Part shown: piece after piece, positions 14,466-22,588 of the stretch | Layout of the letters: every line of letters begins with the position of its first letter | How positions within the stretch are numbered: position 1 is the first letter of the stretch | IMG/VR virus record: IMGVR_UViG_3300032288_004526 | Coordinates: 1-36,051 of that record | Source of the DNA: a virus | Strand: one strand, 5' to 3' | Length of the DNA stretch: 36,051 nucleotides | The notes under the pieces: generated by a model | The model's input: the letters and a program-made list of their open reading frames with translations, nothing else | Told to the model about the DNA's origin: nothing | Databases searched by the model: none | Made by a program: the position numbers and the translations under genes

Positions 14466-17400
14466 ATGAGCGATAAAAATTTTAAAGTAAAAAATGGTCT
14501 AGATGCCGTCGGCCCTATAACTATATCTCCATCAAGTAATTCTATAGATGGCATAGTAATTAATACACAAGTAGGCGGAAAAGCAATTCGTTTTATACGT
14601 GTTGGAACTGGTGAAGTAGCATCGATAGATGAATGGGGCACATATAGCAGTAATGGGATAAACATTGTACAGCCTTGGTATGTAAGAAATCCAGGAATAG
14701 AATCACAATCATTTTTTTGGGTGGCATCTGGCGCAAGATCAGCAGCAGGATTTGCAGGAACTAACTCTGGAACTAACCCAGTAATATATATATCACAAAA
14801 TGGTTCTGCAGCTAATGACTTAACTCAATGGATAAAATCAGATAATACAGTTTTAGCTAAAGTGGACTACCTTGGTAATATTACAGCAAATGATTTGACA
14901 CTGGCTGGAAATTTAACTGTAAATGGAACTACAACAAATCTTAATTCTACTAATCTTATTATAGAAGATAAAAATATTATTATTGCAGATGTTGCAACAC
15001 CTACTAATACTACCGCCGATGGGGCGGGCATTACAATAAAAGGTGCTACAGATAAAACATTTAACTGGGTACAATCAACGGGAAGATTTACATCATCAGA
15101 ACCAATTCAATCTTCAGCATTTGTTTCAACATATGTTTATGCCTCTCAAATAGGTAGCACAGTAATTGGAACCGCAACACTAAATACAAATTCAGATACG
15201 GGTGGGGTTTTAATAAATACTGCTGGTGTAGCAAATAAGGGTTTGATTGTTCGTGGTGCAGCCTCACAAACTGCAGACCTGCAACAGTGGCAGAATAGTG
15301 ATGGTACGGTGCTAACTCGTGTTGATAGTGCGGGTGAATTAACCGCAACCCAATTAAAATCTTCTGGAGATATTAGAATACAGTCAGGTAGTAATTTATT
15401 TGAAAGTAGCAATACTGGGCCATATTTGAATTTTGGTTCAAGTGCTTTAACTGTAAATCATAGAGGAGTTACTACTACTACTTCATTTATTGTTAAAGGA
15501 ATGGCCTCACAAACTGCTAATCTACAAGAATGGCAAAACTCTGCAGGGACTATATTGCCAAGCATTGGTCCAAATGGAACAATGACTTTGAAGTCTGTAA
15601 ATTCAGCCAATATTGCTACATTCTATAATGGAACAAATGGTTACGGTGCTGGAGGTATAACCTATAATGGATTATTTAATATAAATGGCGCAAATATGGG
15701 ATTCCCATACACATCTACTGGAGCAACACTAAATGTAAATGCAGGAGCATCAAACATTATTCCATTAACAGTAAAAGGAGTTGCTTCTCAAACTGCAGAC
15801 CTACAACAGTGGCAGAATAGTGCTGGTACTGTACTTGCAAAGATTGATTCAAGTGGAAATTGGCAAAATAGCATTCAAACTAACACGACTTTGTATACAC
15901 AATCAGTTAATTCAGGTTCTTTGTCGTTTGCTGGTGTCTCCTATAACGGTATTTCAAACCCTACAGGCGTAACAACATTACCTACCCTTGTTGTTAAAGC
16001 AATAGGTTCACAGTCTGCAGACTTACAACAATGGCAAAACTCTGCAGGTACGGTACTTGCTAAGGTAACGGCTGCTGGTGATATAAATATTGATATTAGC
16101 CAAGGTGGGTCATTTCATGCTCAAGCATCAGGTGGACAAGTTGGCGATTACAATCTTATTAAAATGTCACAGACATCTACTCAGAAAACTACTTTATTAA
16201 CTACTGTAGTCAGTGGTGGTAATACTGAATTTTCCGTAAAAACTCTTATTGGTTCTCTAACTACAACTTTAAAAATTGATAAAGACAGCCTTGTCGGTAT
16301 TGGTAAAAATAATACTTCCCCATTGGCGCAAATAGATGTTCGCCCTCAATCAGCGTCAACTATTGGTGCAATCATTCGTGGCGCAGAATCTCAGTCTGTT
16401 AATTTAACTGAATGGCAAGGTTCTGGGGGTAACTCTACTACTGTAATAGACCCATATGGGGCAGTATACGTATCAGACACAGTAATGGTTGGACCTAAAA
16501 CTAGTTGGGCAGGCGATAGATTTGCTACAGGCGGATTAACTATTGTAAACAGAGGCGGGGCTTCTGCTATACCGTTTGGTGTTCGTGGTGCAGTATCACA
16601 AACAGCAGATTTAACTCAATGGCAAGACAGTGCTGGAAGTGTATTGGCTAAGGTAAACACTAATGGTGTATTCCATACCTTTGGGTCTGTTTATACTCCT
16701 TATATTCAACCAGCATCACCAACTGGAGTTAACGCATTTATTGCATTAGACAATACAACCGTTCTCATAGATGGTTGGTCCGCATCTACTGTAAAACTCA
16801 CCGTAAAAGGTTATACCTCACAATCTGCCAACCTTCAGGAGTGGAAAAATAGTGCTGGTACTGTACTTACATCCATTTCTTCAACAGGTAAATTAACTTC
16901 TGCTGTTGATGCAAGTATTAACGGAGTTGCGTTTGGTTTAGGTAGTAGCGGTAGCGCATCAAGAAATATTGCAATAGGTCTTGCTGCTGGCGAATCATTT
17001 GGCGGTAATGACCAGAACCTTGCAATTGGATATTCAGCAGGTCGATACAATTATGGCGCAAACAATGTACTTATTGGCGATGGCGCTGGTATTTATAATG
17101 GCGGCGGTGGTGGAAGTAATAATACTTATTTAGGAGTTCAAGCAGGTTATAGTGGCGCTGGTGCTAGCAATGTGATGATTGGTTATCAGGCTGGTATAAA
17201 TACTGCTGGTAATAATAAATTAGTAATATCTAACTCATCAACCGCCACCCCTCTTATCGGTGGAGATTTTTCTGCTAAAACTTTAACCATTGCAGGTAAT
17301 GCATCTATTATTTCACAAGCAACTGGAACTGTTGGCTTAATTGTAAAGGCAATAGCCTCCCAAACTGCAAACTTACAACAGTGGCAGAATAGTGATGGAG

Positions 17401-19076
17401 GCGTACTTGCTTATGTTTCTAACGATGGAACATTTCAAAATACTGGTGATATAAATTCTGGATCTACAATAAGACTTGGAAGTGGAGCAAGTTCTGCTGG
17501 TGGATATCCAGTATTTGCAATAAAAAATGCAACTGTTGCTCCAACTTCAAATCCTACAAATGGTGGAGTTATTTATGTTGAATCTGGATCATTAAAATAT
17601 AGAGGTCAAGGTGGTGCAATAACTACAATTGCAGCATCTACATTGGATGATCAAGAAGATATAGAAAATTCAGAAGTACAATTAATTCAATATGGTGCAG
17701 AAGGTTCTGTTCTACAAAATCTTCCAACAAGAATACATCCTGCAGAGCAATTATTAAAAGAATCTGTTCTTTGGTTAGATCCCGCCCATTCATCTGCTGG
17801 ATCACAAACAATTCAAAACTTAGGTTGGGGCGGTACAGCATTAAATGCAACAGCAGGAGCAAATACAAGCGTATCAACAGATGAACCTAAATACCTTTCA
17901 TGGGAAGGTGAAAATTATATTTATGCCACTGGAGAAACTGGAAACTTTATGATGTCTTCAGCATCCACATCTTTAGGAATGACAACATCATCAGATTTAG
18001 ATATGCGTGTAAAAGTATCTTTAGATGTATTAAGTGGAAGAGACCAAATGCTTATGAGTACTTGGTGGTATAGATTACATTTAACATCTTCAGGGTATGT
18101 AGGTCTATCATGGAATGATAATACAACATTTAATAATATTTATTCAAGCAATTTATTGTCTTCTGCAGCCACCGTTGGCCAAGAAATATGGATAAGAGGA
18201 ACATTAAAATTAAATAATGGATCAGGAGTATCGGAAGTTAAATTTTATACATCAAAAGATGGAACAACATGGACACAGTTAGGATCTACATATAATGGCG
18301 CATCAACATCTATACTTGGTGCGGGCGGTAGATCATTATCGGTAGAAGTAGGCTCTCTAGACGGTGGAGTAGCGGGTGTATCATCTGGAAAAATATACAG
18401 AGCTCAAGTTTTACAAGGCGTGGACGGGGTTGTAGTATTTGATTGCGATACATCGTTAGTTTCATCAGGATCATCAACTACATTTAATGCTTTAACTGGC
18501 CACATAATGACAATAACAAGAAATACTGTAGGAAGAAAAATGGTTGCAGTAACTCATCCATTATGGTTATTTGGCACAGATGATTATTTAAAGATTGCAG
18601 ATAACAATTTACTAGACTTTACAACAAATCAACCATTTACAATATTTTTATCTGTAAGAGAATTTGCATCAACTGGTGGAAACAAAATATTATTGGGTAA
18701 AGGAATTTATGGTGGGTGGCAAGGATATACTATAACATCTGGAGATAGCCTGACACAATTATATTTTTCTGGACCACAAGCAAACATTTCATACTATTAT
18801 TCAGCTAATTTAGGAAAATCTACAACATCAAGAAATTATTTTTATGGAAGATCTGCTACAAATACATTTTCATATTTAAATAATAATTTAATTGGAGGTG
18901 CAGAAGAAGTTTCTCCACAGTTTGATACATCAAATGCTTATAATCTTTATTTAGGCAGGGCAGAAAATGGTCAATACTCTAATATGGAATTATTTGGAGT
19001 TGCAATATGGAGAAGAGCTTTAACAGCCGCTGAAATTGCAACCGTATCTAGGTATTATGAAGGAAGGGCTATATAA
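14466..19076 (+). CDS. Giant tail-fibre/adhesin 2 with C-terminal LamG-like domains (1536 residues)
   Basis: Residues 1-140 form an N-terminus unlike that of the first giant, ending in one degenerate stalk motif (DLTQWIKSDNTVLAKV). At about 145-200 is a beta-helix segment (GNLTVNGTTTNLNSTNL, GAGITIKGATDKTFNW) shared in type with gene 6907-8109. Eight clear SQTADLQQWQNSAG-type repeats follow to about 985, with a head module of five NxAIG-type repeats at about 822-912. From about 1065 the protein changes character: ESVLWLDPAHSSAG starts two tandem concanavalin/LamG-like domains, ending in LYLGRA and WRRALTAAEIATVSRYYEG. These usually bind sugars. Arg codons are mainly AGA here but often CGT in the repeats, suggesting a separately acquired tip. 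Weak Shine-Dalgarno GGGGAA. Confidence 0.85.
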   Translation: MSDKNFKVKNGLDAVGPITISPSSNSIDGIVINTQVGGKAIRFIRVGTGEVASIDEWGTYSSNGINIVQPWYVRNPGIESQSFFWVASGARSAAGFAGTNSGTNPVIYISQNGSAANDLTQWIKSDNTVLAKVDYLGNITANDLTLAGNLTVNGTTTNLNSTNLIIEDKNIIIADVATPTNTTADGAGITIKGATDKTFNWVQSTGRFTSSEPIQSSAFVSTYVYASQIGSTVIGTATLNTNSDTGGVLINTAGVANKGLIVRGAASQTADLQQWQNSDGTVLTRVDSAGELTATQLKSSGDIRIQSGSNLFESSNTGPYLNFGSSALTVNHRGVTTTTSFIVKGMASQTANLQEWQNSAGTILPSIGPNGTMTLKSVNSANIATFYNGTNGYGAGGITYNGLFNINGANMGFPYTSTGATLNVNAGASNIIPLTVKGVASQTADLQQWQNSAGTVLAKIDSSGNWQNSIQTNTTLYTQSVNSGSLSFAGVSYNGISNPTGVTTLPTLVVKAIGSQSADLQQWQNSAGTVLAKVTAAGDINIDISQGGSFHAQASGGQVGDYNLIKMSQTSTQKTTLLTTVVSGGNTEFSVKTLIGSLTTTLKIDKDSLVGIGKNNTSPLAQIDVRPQSASTIGAIIRGAESQSVNLTEWQGSGGNSTTVIDPYGAVYVSDTVMVGPKTSWAGDRFATGGLTIVNRGGASAIPFGVRGAVSQTADLTQWQDSAGSVLAKVNTNGVFHTFGSVYTPYIQPASPTGVNAFIALDNTTVLIDGWSASTVKLTVKGYTSQSANLQEWKNSAGTVLTSISSTGKLTSAVDASINGVAFGLGSSGSASRNIAIGLAAGESFGGNDQNLAIGYSAGRYNYGANNVLIGDGAGIYNGGGGGSNNTYLGVQAGYSGAGASNVMIGYQAGINTAGNNKLVISNSSTATPLIGGDFSAKTLTIAGNASIISQATGTVGLIVKAIASQTANLQQWQNSDGGVLAYVSNDGTFQNTGDINSGSTIRLGSGASSAGGYPVFAIKNATVAPTSNPTNGGVIYVESGSLKYRGQGGAITTIAASTLDDQEDIENSEVQLIQYGAEGSVLQNLPTRIHPAEQLLKESVLWLDPAHSSAGSQTIQNLGWGGTALNATAGANTSVSTDEPKYLSWEGENYIYATGETGNFMMSSASTSLGMTTSSDLDMRVKVSLDVLSGRDQMLMSTWWYRLHLTSSGYVGLSWNDNTTFNNIYSSNLLSSAATVGQEIWIRGTLKLNNGSGVSEVKFYTSKDGTTWTQLGSTYNGASTSILGAGGRSLSVEVGSLDGGVAGVSSGKIYRAQVLQGVDGVVVFDCDTSLVSSGSSTTFNALTGHIMTITRNTVGRKMVAVTHPLWLFGTDDYLKIADNNLLDFTTNQPFTIFLSVREFASTGGNKILLGKGIYGGWQGYTITSGDSLTQLYFSGPQANISYYYSANLGKSTTSRNYFYGRSATNTFSYLNNNLIGGAEEVSPQFDTSNAYNLYLGRAENGQYSNMELFGVAIWRRALTAAEIATVSRYYEGRAI
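16878..17319 (+). repeat. Head-module cassette, copy 2
   Basis: The shortest version, with five NxAIG-type repeats. Both borders match copy 1 (11657-12305). The sequence just after the cassette (ATGTVGLIVKAIASQ) instead matches copy 3 almost exactly, so it is a mosaic of the two neighbours. Confidence 0.8.
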
Positions 19077-19098
19077 TGGTAAAATATGAGGTAGTGAT

Positions 19099-22000
19099 AT
19101 GACAAAAGAATCTATAGTTCCGCAAACAATTACATTAAACAATGCTTATGCACCAGGCTTAATTATCAAGGGTGCACTATCTCAATCTGCAAATTTGCAG
19201 GAATGGCAGGTTTCAGATGGTACAGTAATTGCTTCTATATCTAGAACTTCTTCATCTAATAATTCAGCTAATTTTCTTATTGGTGGCGGACCCGATTGGA
19301 AAATAGGGTCAAACGAATTAATATTTGGTCGGTCTGGTGGAACATCATATATTAATCATCCAACTGATTTTTATTTGCAATCCGTATACGGCGGTAAATT
19401 AATTGTTAAAGGCCCATCAGGTCAAACTGCCAATCTTCAAGAATGGCAGAACAGCGCTGGTACTGTGTTGGCTAAAGTAACAAGTGCTGGTAATATATTT
19501 TCAGCAAATAACTTTGAATCTCTTTCAAGCGATATTTATATAAAAAATACTTCAGGGCAAGTTTTTAGATCTGTAAGAGCAGGGGCTTGGACAGACTCAG
19601 CAGACGCTTTATTTTTTCAAGTCGGAGCAAATAGCGATAGAATTGCATTTACCGCAAATGTTGGAACCACCGCTACAAGAATGTTATTTGCTAGCACATT
19701 TACAACTATATCAAATTATTCATATAATACTACTCCAGTTCCCACTGCTGTCACAAATCTTTTAAGTTCTACGGACGCTGTTGTTTTAAAGGTTCAAGGC
19801 TCATCCTCACAAACTGCCAACCTGCAGGAATGGCAGGATAGTTCGGGAGCAAACCTTGCACTTATTGCAAGCGGTGGATTCTTTCACGGCACAGGTTTTC
19901 GTATTAAGCAAAATGCAAACTCTACAATTTCAAGCGCTCAGGGTTCTATCGAAATTCAAGGGTCTACAGTAAGGGGTTTGGTAATTGTTGGCGCTACATC
20001 ACAATCTGCTCACCTTCAAGAGTGGCAGAACAGCGCTGGAACGGTACTTGCAATTGTAAACTCAACAGGCGAAATTCGTGCACCTTTATTTGGTTCAGTA
20101 TCATCTGGCAAGGCATTGCTATATACATCAGCATCCGCAACAAATGAGTTTAGAATAGATACAAATGGTTCAACAAACAAAGGTTTAGTAATCCGAGCCG
20201 CAGCCTCTCAAACCGCCAACATTCAGGAGTGGCAAAGCAGTGCAGGAACAGTTTTAAGCTACATTAACAATGTAGGGGCTGCTAACTTTGTTAGAGCAGG
20301 AATTGGTGGGGCTACACCTGGAACAACTGCTCTTTTTGTCACTGCTACAAGTGCATCTGGTATAGGCGTTATTGCTAGAGCCGCAGCCTCTCAAACCGCC
20401 AACATTCAGGAGTGGCAAATCACAGATGGAACTGTCCGTTCTTTTATTAACCCTATTGGAAGAATGGGTGTTCGCTTAAGCGAATTAGCAGTCGGAACTG
20501 AAAGCCTTTCCGTAGGAACAGTCAATACAACAGATATTGGAATTGTAGTCAGAGGCGTCGCCTCACAAACTGCCAACCTACAGGAATGGCAGAATAGTGT
20601 TGGAACTGTATTAACATCCATCTCCTCAACTGGTAAGTTAACCTCCGCTGTTGATGCAAGCATTAATGGTGTTGTTATTGGTATGGGTGCTGGCTCGGCC
20701 TCAACTAATACAGCTGTTGGACTTAACTCACTTGTTTCAAATACTACTGGTATTTCCAATACTGCATTTGGAAATCAATCTCTTCAACTTAATACATCTG
20801 GAACTCAAAATACTGCATTTGGTCAAGGTGCATTATACAACAATAGAACTGGTTGGTATAACACCGCATTTGGTCAAGGTGCATTACAAAACAGTAATTA
20901 TGCATATAGCAATACTGCAATTGGCGTTGCTGCAATGATAACTAATGTTTCTGGAGGTGGCAACACAGCAGTTGGAATTCAAAGTTTACTATCAAATCTT
21001 TCAGGCGGTAATAATGTAGGACTTGGCAGTAATGCTGGATTTTCAAATTCAACTGGTTCTGGTAATATTTTCTTAGGAAATGACTCAGGATATTATGAAA
21101 CAGGTTCAAACAAACTTTATATAGCAAATACTAATACGACTACCCCTCTTATAGGTGGAGACTTCTCTGCTAAGACCTTAACTATTGCTGGTAATGCAAC
21201 TATAATTTCACAAGCAACTGGAACTGTTGGATTGATTGTAAAGGCAATAGCCTCTCAAACTTCAAATGTCTTTGAAGTTCAAAACTCAAGCGGCTCAACG
21301 CAATTATCGGTTAATCAATTTGGTGTTACTAGAGCATTGGCTGGCGGTTACATAACAACAAACTCGGCGTCAGGTGTTGTTCTGTACGTTGATGGAGTGG
21401 CATCACAAACCGCAAACCTTCAAGAATGGCGGAATAGTGCTGCGACTGTGTTGGCAAAGGTTGATAAAGATGGCAACTTTAGCAATGTTGCAGCATTTGG
21501 AAGTGTTAACGCCATGTCAGTTAGCGCAATAGGCGGGAATATAACAACAACTTACGGATTTTATAGTAATCTTTCTGCTTCAACAGATGCAGGTGTAGCA
21601 GTTCAACCTTGGGGAGCAAATATTCGAGGAGCACTTGTTAAAGGTTTTACTTCACAGACAGCAGACCTACATCAGTGGCAGAACTCTGCGGGAACGGTAC
21701 TTGTAAAAATTGCTGCAGACGGAGCAACTAGTTTCCCAGGTGGAAATGTTGATATTCATGCAGGTGGAAATTTTACAGTCAGAGCCTCTGGTGCTACTGC
21801 TTGGTATCAAAATGCATCAGCATTAATTGGAACAGGATATGCAGGAGGAATTGGTTTAATAGTTCGTGGTAGTGGTTCCCAAACCGCAGACTTGCAACAA
21901 TGGCAATCTAGTGCTGGAACTGTAATTGCAAAGGTAGATACATACGGATATATAACTTCAAACGGTGCAATACTTCCTAGCGGCAATGGTTCTTTTGAGT

Positions 22001-22182
22001 CCGCCTACGGTGGAGCATTTATGGCTATGAAAAAAGTAACTTCTGCCGTAGCCAACCCCGTAGCAGATGTTGCTAGAATGTATTTGGTTGCTGGAACAAA
22101 CGCTGGCACACTAAAATTAGTTATAAAGGCAGGCGCAGCAGGAGCAGAAACCACTATATTAGATAATATTCCTCAGTCTTAA
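19099..22182 (+). CDS. Giant tail-fibre/adhesin 3 (1027 residues)
   Basis: The smallest of the four giants. It starts almost directly with a stalk repeat (ALSQSANLQEWQVSDG at about residue 27), without the docking domain of gene 1. Eleven stalk motifs follow. Residues about 521-668 form a head module of eight NTAxG-type repeats. The C-terminus (AFMAMKKVTSAVANPVAD, AGTLKLVIKAGAAGAETT) is a small domain known from the ends of phage fibres. GAGGT lies six bases before the ATG. A TGGTAAAAT box overlaps the upstream stop, but its predicted start would fall inside the Shine-Dalgarno, so this gene is more likely read from the same transcript as its neighbour. Probably a trimeric fibre; inferred. Confidence 0.8.
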   Translation: MTKESIVPQTITLNNAYAPGLIIKGALSQSANLQEWQVSDGTVIASISRTSSSNNSANFLIGGGPDWKIGSNELIFGRSGGTSYINHPTDFYLQSVYGGKLIVKGPSGQTANLQEWQNSAGTVLAKVTSAGNIFSANNFESLSSDIYIKNTSGQVFRSVRAGAWTDSADALFFQVGANSDRIAFTANVGTTATRMLFASTFTTISNYSYNTTPVPTAVTNLLSSTDAVVLKVQGSSSQTANLQEWQDSSGANLALIASGGFFHGTGFRIKQNANSTISSAQGSIEIQGSTVRGLVIVGATSQSAHLQEWQNSAGTVLAIVNSTGEIRAPLFGSVSSGKALLYTSASATNEFRIDTNGSTNKGLVIRAAASQTANIQEWQSSAGTVLSYINNVGAANFVRAGIGGATPGTTALFVTATSASGIGVIARAAASQTANIQEWQITDGTVRSFINPIGRMGVRLSELAVGTESLSVGTVNTTDIGIVVRGVASQTANLQEWQNSVGTVLTSISSTGKLTSAVDASINGVVIGMGAGSASTNTAVGLNSLVSNTTGISNTAFGNQSLQLNTSGTQNTAFGQGALYNNRTGWYNTAFGQGALQNSNYAYSNTAIGVAAMITNVSGGGNTAVGIQSLLSNLSGGNNVGLGSNAGFSNSTGSGNIFLGNDSGYYETGSNKLYIANTNTTTPLIGGDFSAKTLTIAGNATIISQATGTVGLIVKAIASQTSNVFEVQNSSGSTQLSVNQFGVTRALAGGYITTNSASGVVLYVDGVASQTANLQEWRNSAATVLAKVDKDGNFSNVAAFGSVNAMSVSAIGGNITTTYGFYSNLSASTDAGVAVQPWGANIRGALVKGFTSQTADLHQWQNSAGTVLVKIAADGATSFPGGNVDIHAGGNFTVRASGATAWYQNASALIGTGYAGGIGLIVRGSGSQTADLQQWQSSAGTVIAKVDTYGYITSNGAILPSGNGSFESAYGGAFMAMKKVTSAVANPVADVARMYLVAGTNAGTLKLVIKAGAAGAETTILDNIPQS
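20623..21214 (+). repeat. Head-module cassette, copy 3
   Basis: Eight NTAxG-type repeats between the same flanks as copies 1 and 2. It is more diverged at the DNA level (many synonymous changes), so it is either older or has not been homogenised recently. Confidence 0.75.
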
Positions 22183-22186
22183 CCTA

Positions 22187-22246
22187 TTGCCTGATAAGCG
22201 ATATTTTGATATACTAATGATATTCCGCAGATAACTCTGCGGTTTT
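22187..22246 (+). promoter_or_regulatory. Promoter and leader hairpin for the 22274-22513 gene
   Basis: TTGCCT (22187-22192) and TATACT (22210-22215) are 17 bases apart, with an extended -10 TG at 22207-22208. The predicted start is near 22222. Directly after it, CCGCAGA (22225-22231) pairs with TCTGCGG (22236-22242), followed by TTTT. This could be a 5' protective stem, a terminator for fibre 3, or an attenuator controlling read-through into the next gene. A palindrome GTTTTACGTAAAAC follows at 22242-22255. Confidence 0.6.
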
Positions 22247-22273
22247 ACGTAAAACCTAAAGGAGAAACAAACT

Positions 22274-22513
22274 ATGGCAATTGACTACTCAGGCCTACTA
22301 ACGGATGAGCAAAAACGTTCAATCTTGTCACAAAGATTGACACAGTTTGCCGCAGAAGCATATCAGCACGAGATCAATAAAAAGGTCGCTGATGATTCAG
22401 ACAATGAAGAGGGCGTTAAGGCAGCAAACGATGCTCTTGCAATTCTTGATTCAGCAATTACAGTTCACCAAACTGAAATAGCTAAGCTTCCTGCACCAGC
22501 AGCAGCAGAATAA
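22274..22513 (+). CDS. Small helical protein between giant fibres, unknown function
   Basis: A 79-residue soluble, acidic protein, predicted helical from end to end: LTDEQKRSILSQRLTQFAAE, then QHEINKKVADDSDNEEG, then DALAILDSAITVHQTEIAKL, finishing in an Ala/Pro tail. No domain is recognised. It lies between the third and fourth giant fibres with its own promoter, hairpin leader, strong AAAGGAGA and downstream hairpin, so it is probably made at a level different from the fibres. Its size, coiled-coil look and position suit a fibre assembly factor or a linker, but this is inference from context. Confidence 0.6.
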   Translation: MAIDYSGLLTDEQKRSILSQRLTQFAAEAYQHEINKKVADDSDNEEGVKAANDALAILDSAITVHQTEIAKLPAPAAAE

Positions 22514-22522
22514 CTAATATCA

Positions 22523-22552
22523 TTTAGCATAGGCCTTCGGGCCTATGCTAAA
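22523..22552 (+). terminator. Very stable hairpin with UUCG loop
   Basis: TTTAGCATAGGCC (22523-22535) pairs perfectly over 13 bp with GGCCTATGCTAAA (22540-22552) around TTCG, in the cUUCGg context that gives exceptional stability. The following TATATATT is a poor T-run, so it may act as a terminator or as a 3' stability element for the small gene before it. Confidence 0.7.
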
Positions 22553-22588
22553 TATATATTACATGTCATAAAATAAGAGTGTGAGAAA

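Noticed and set aside
19077-19085. TGGTAAAAT as a promoter for giant fibre 3, and TGCTATACT (28402-28410) for the 28433 gene
   Set aside because: In both cases the predicted start would fall in or at the Shine-Dalgarno, and no -35 is seen, so read-through transcription is more likely.
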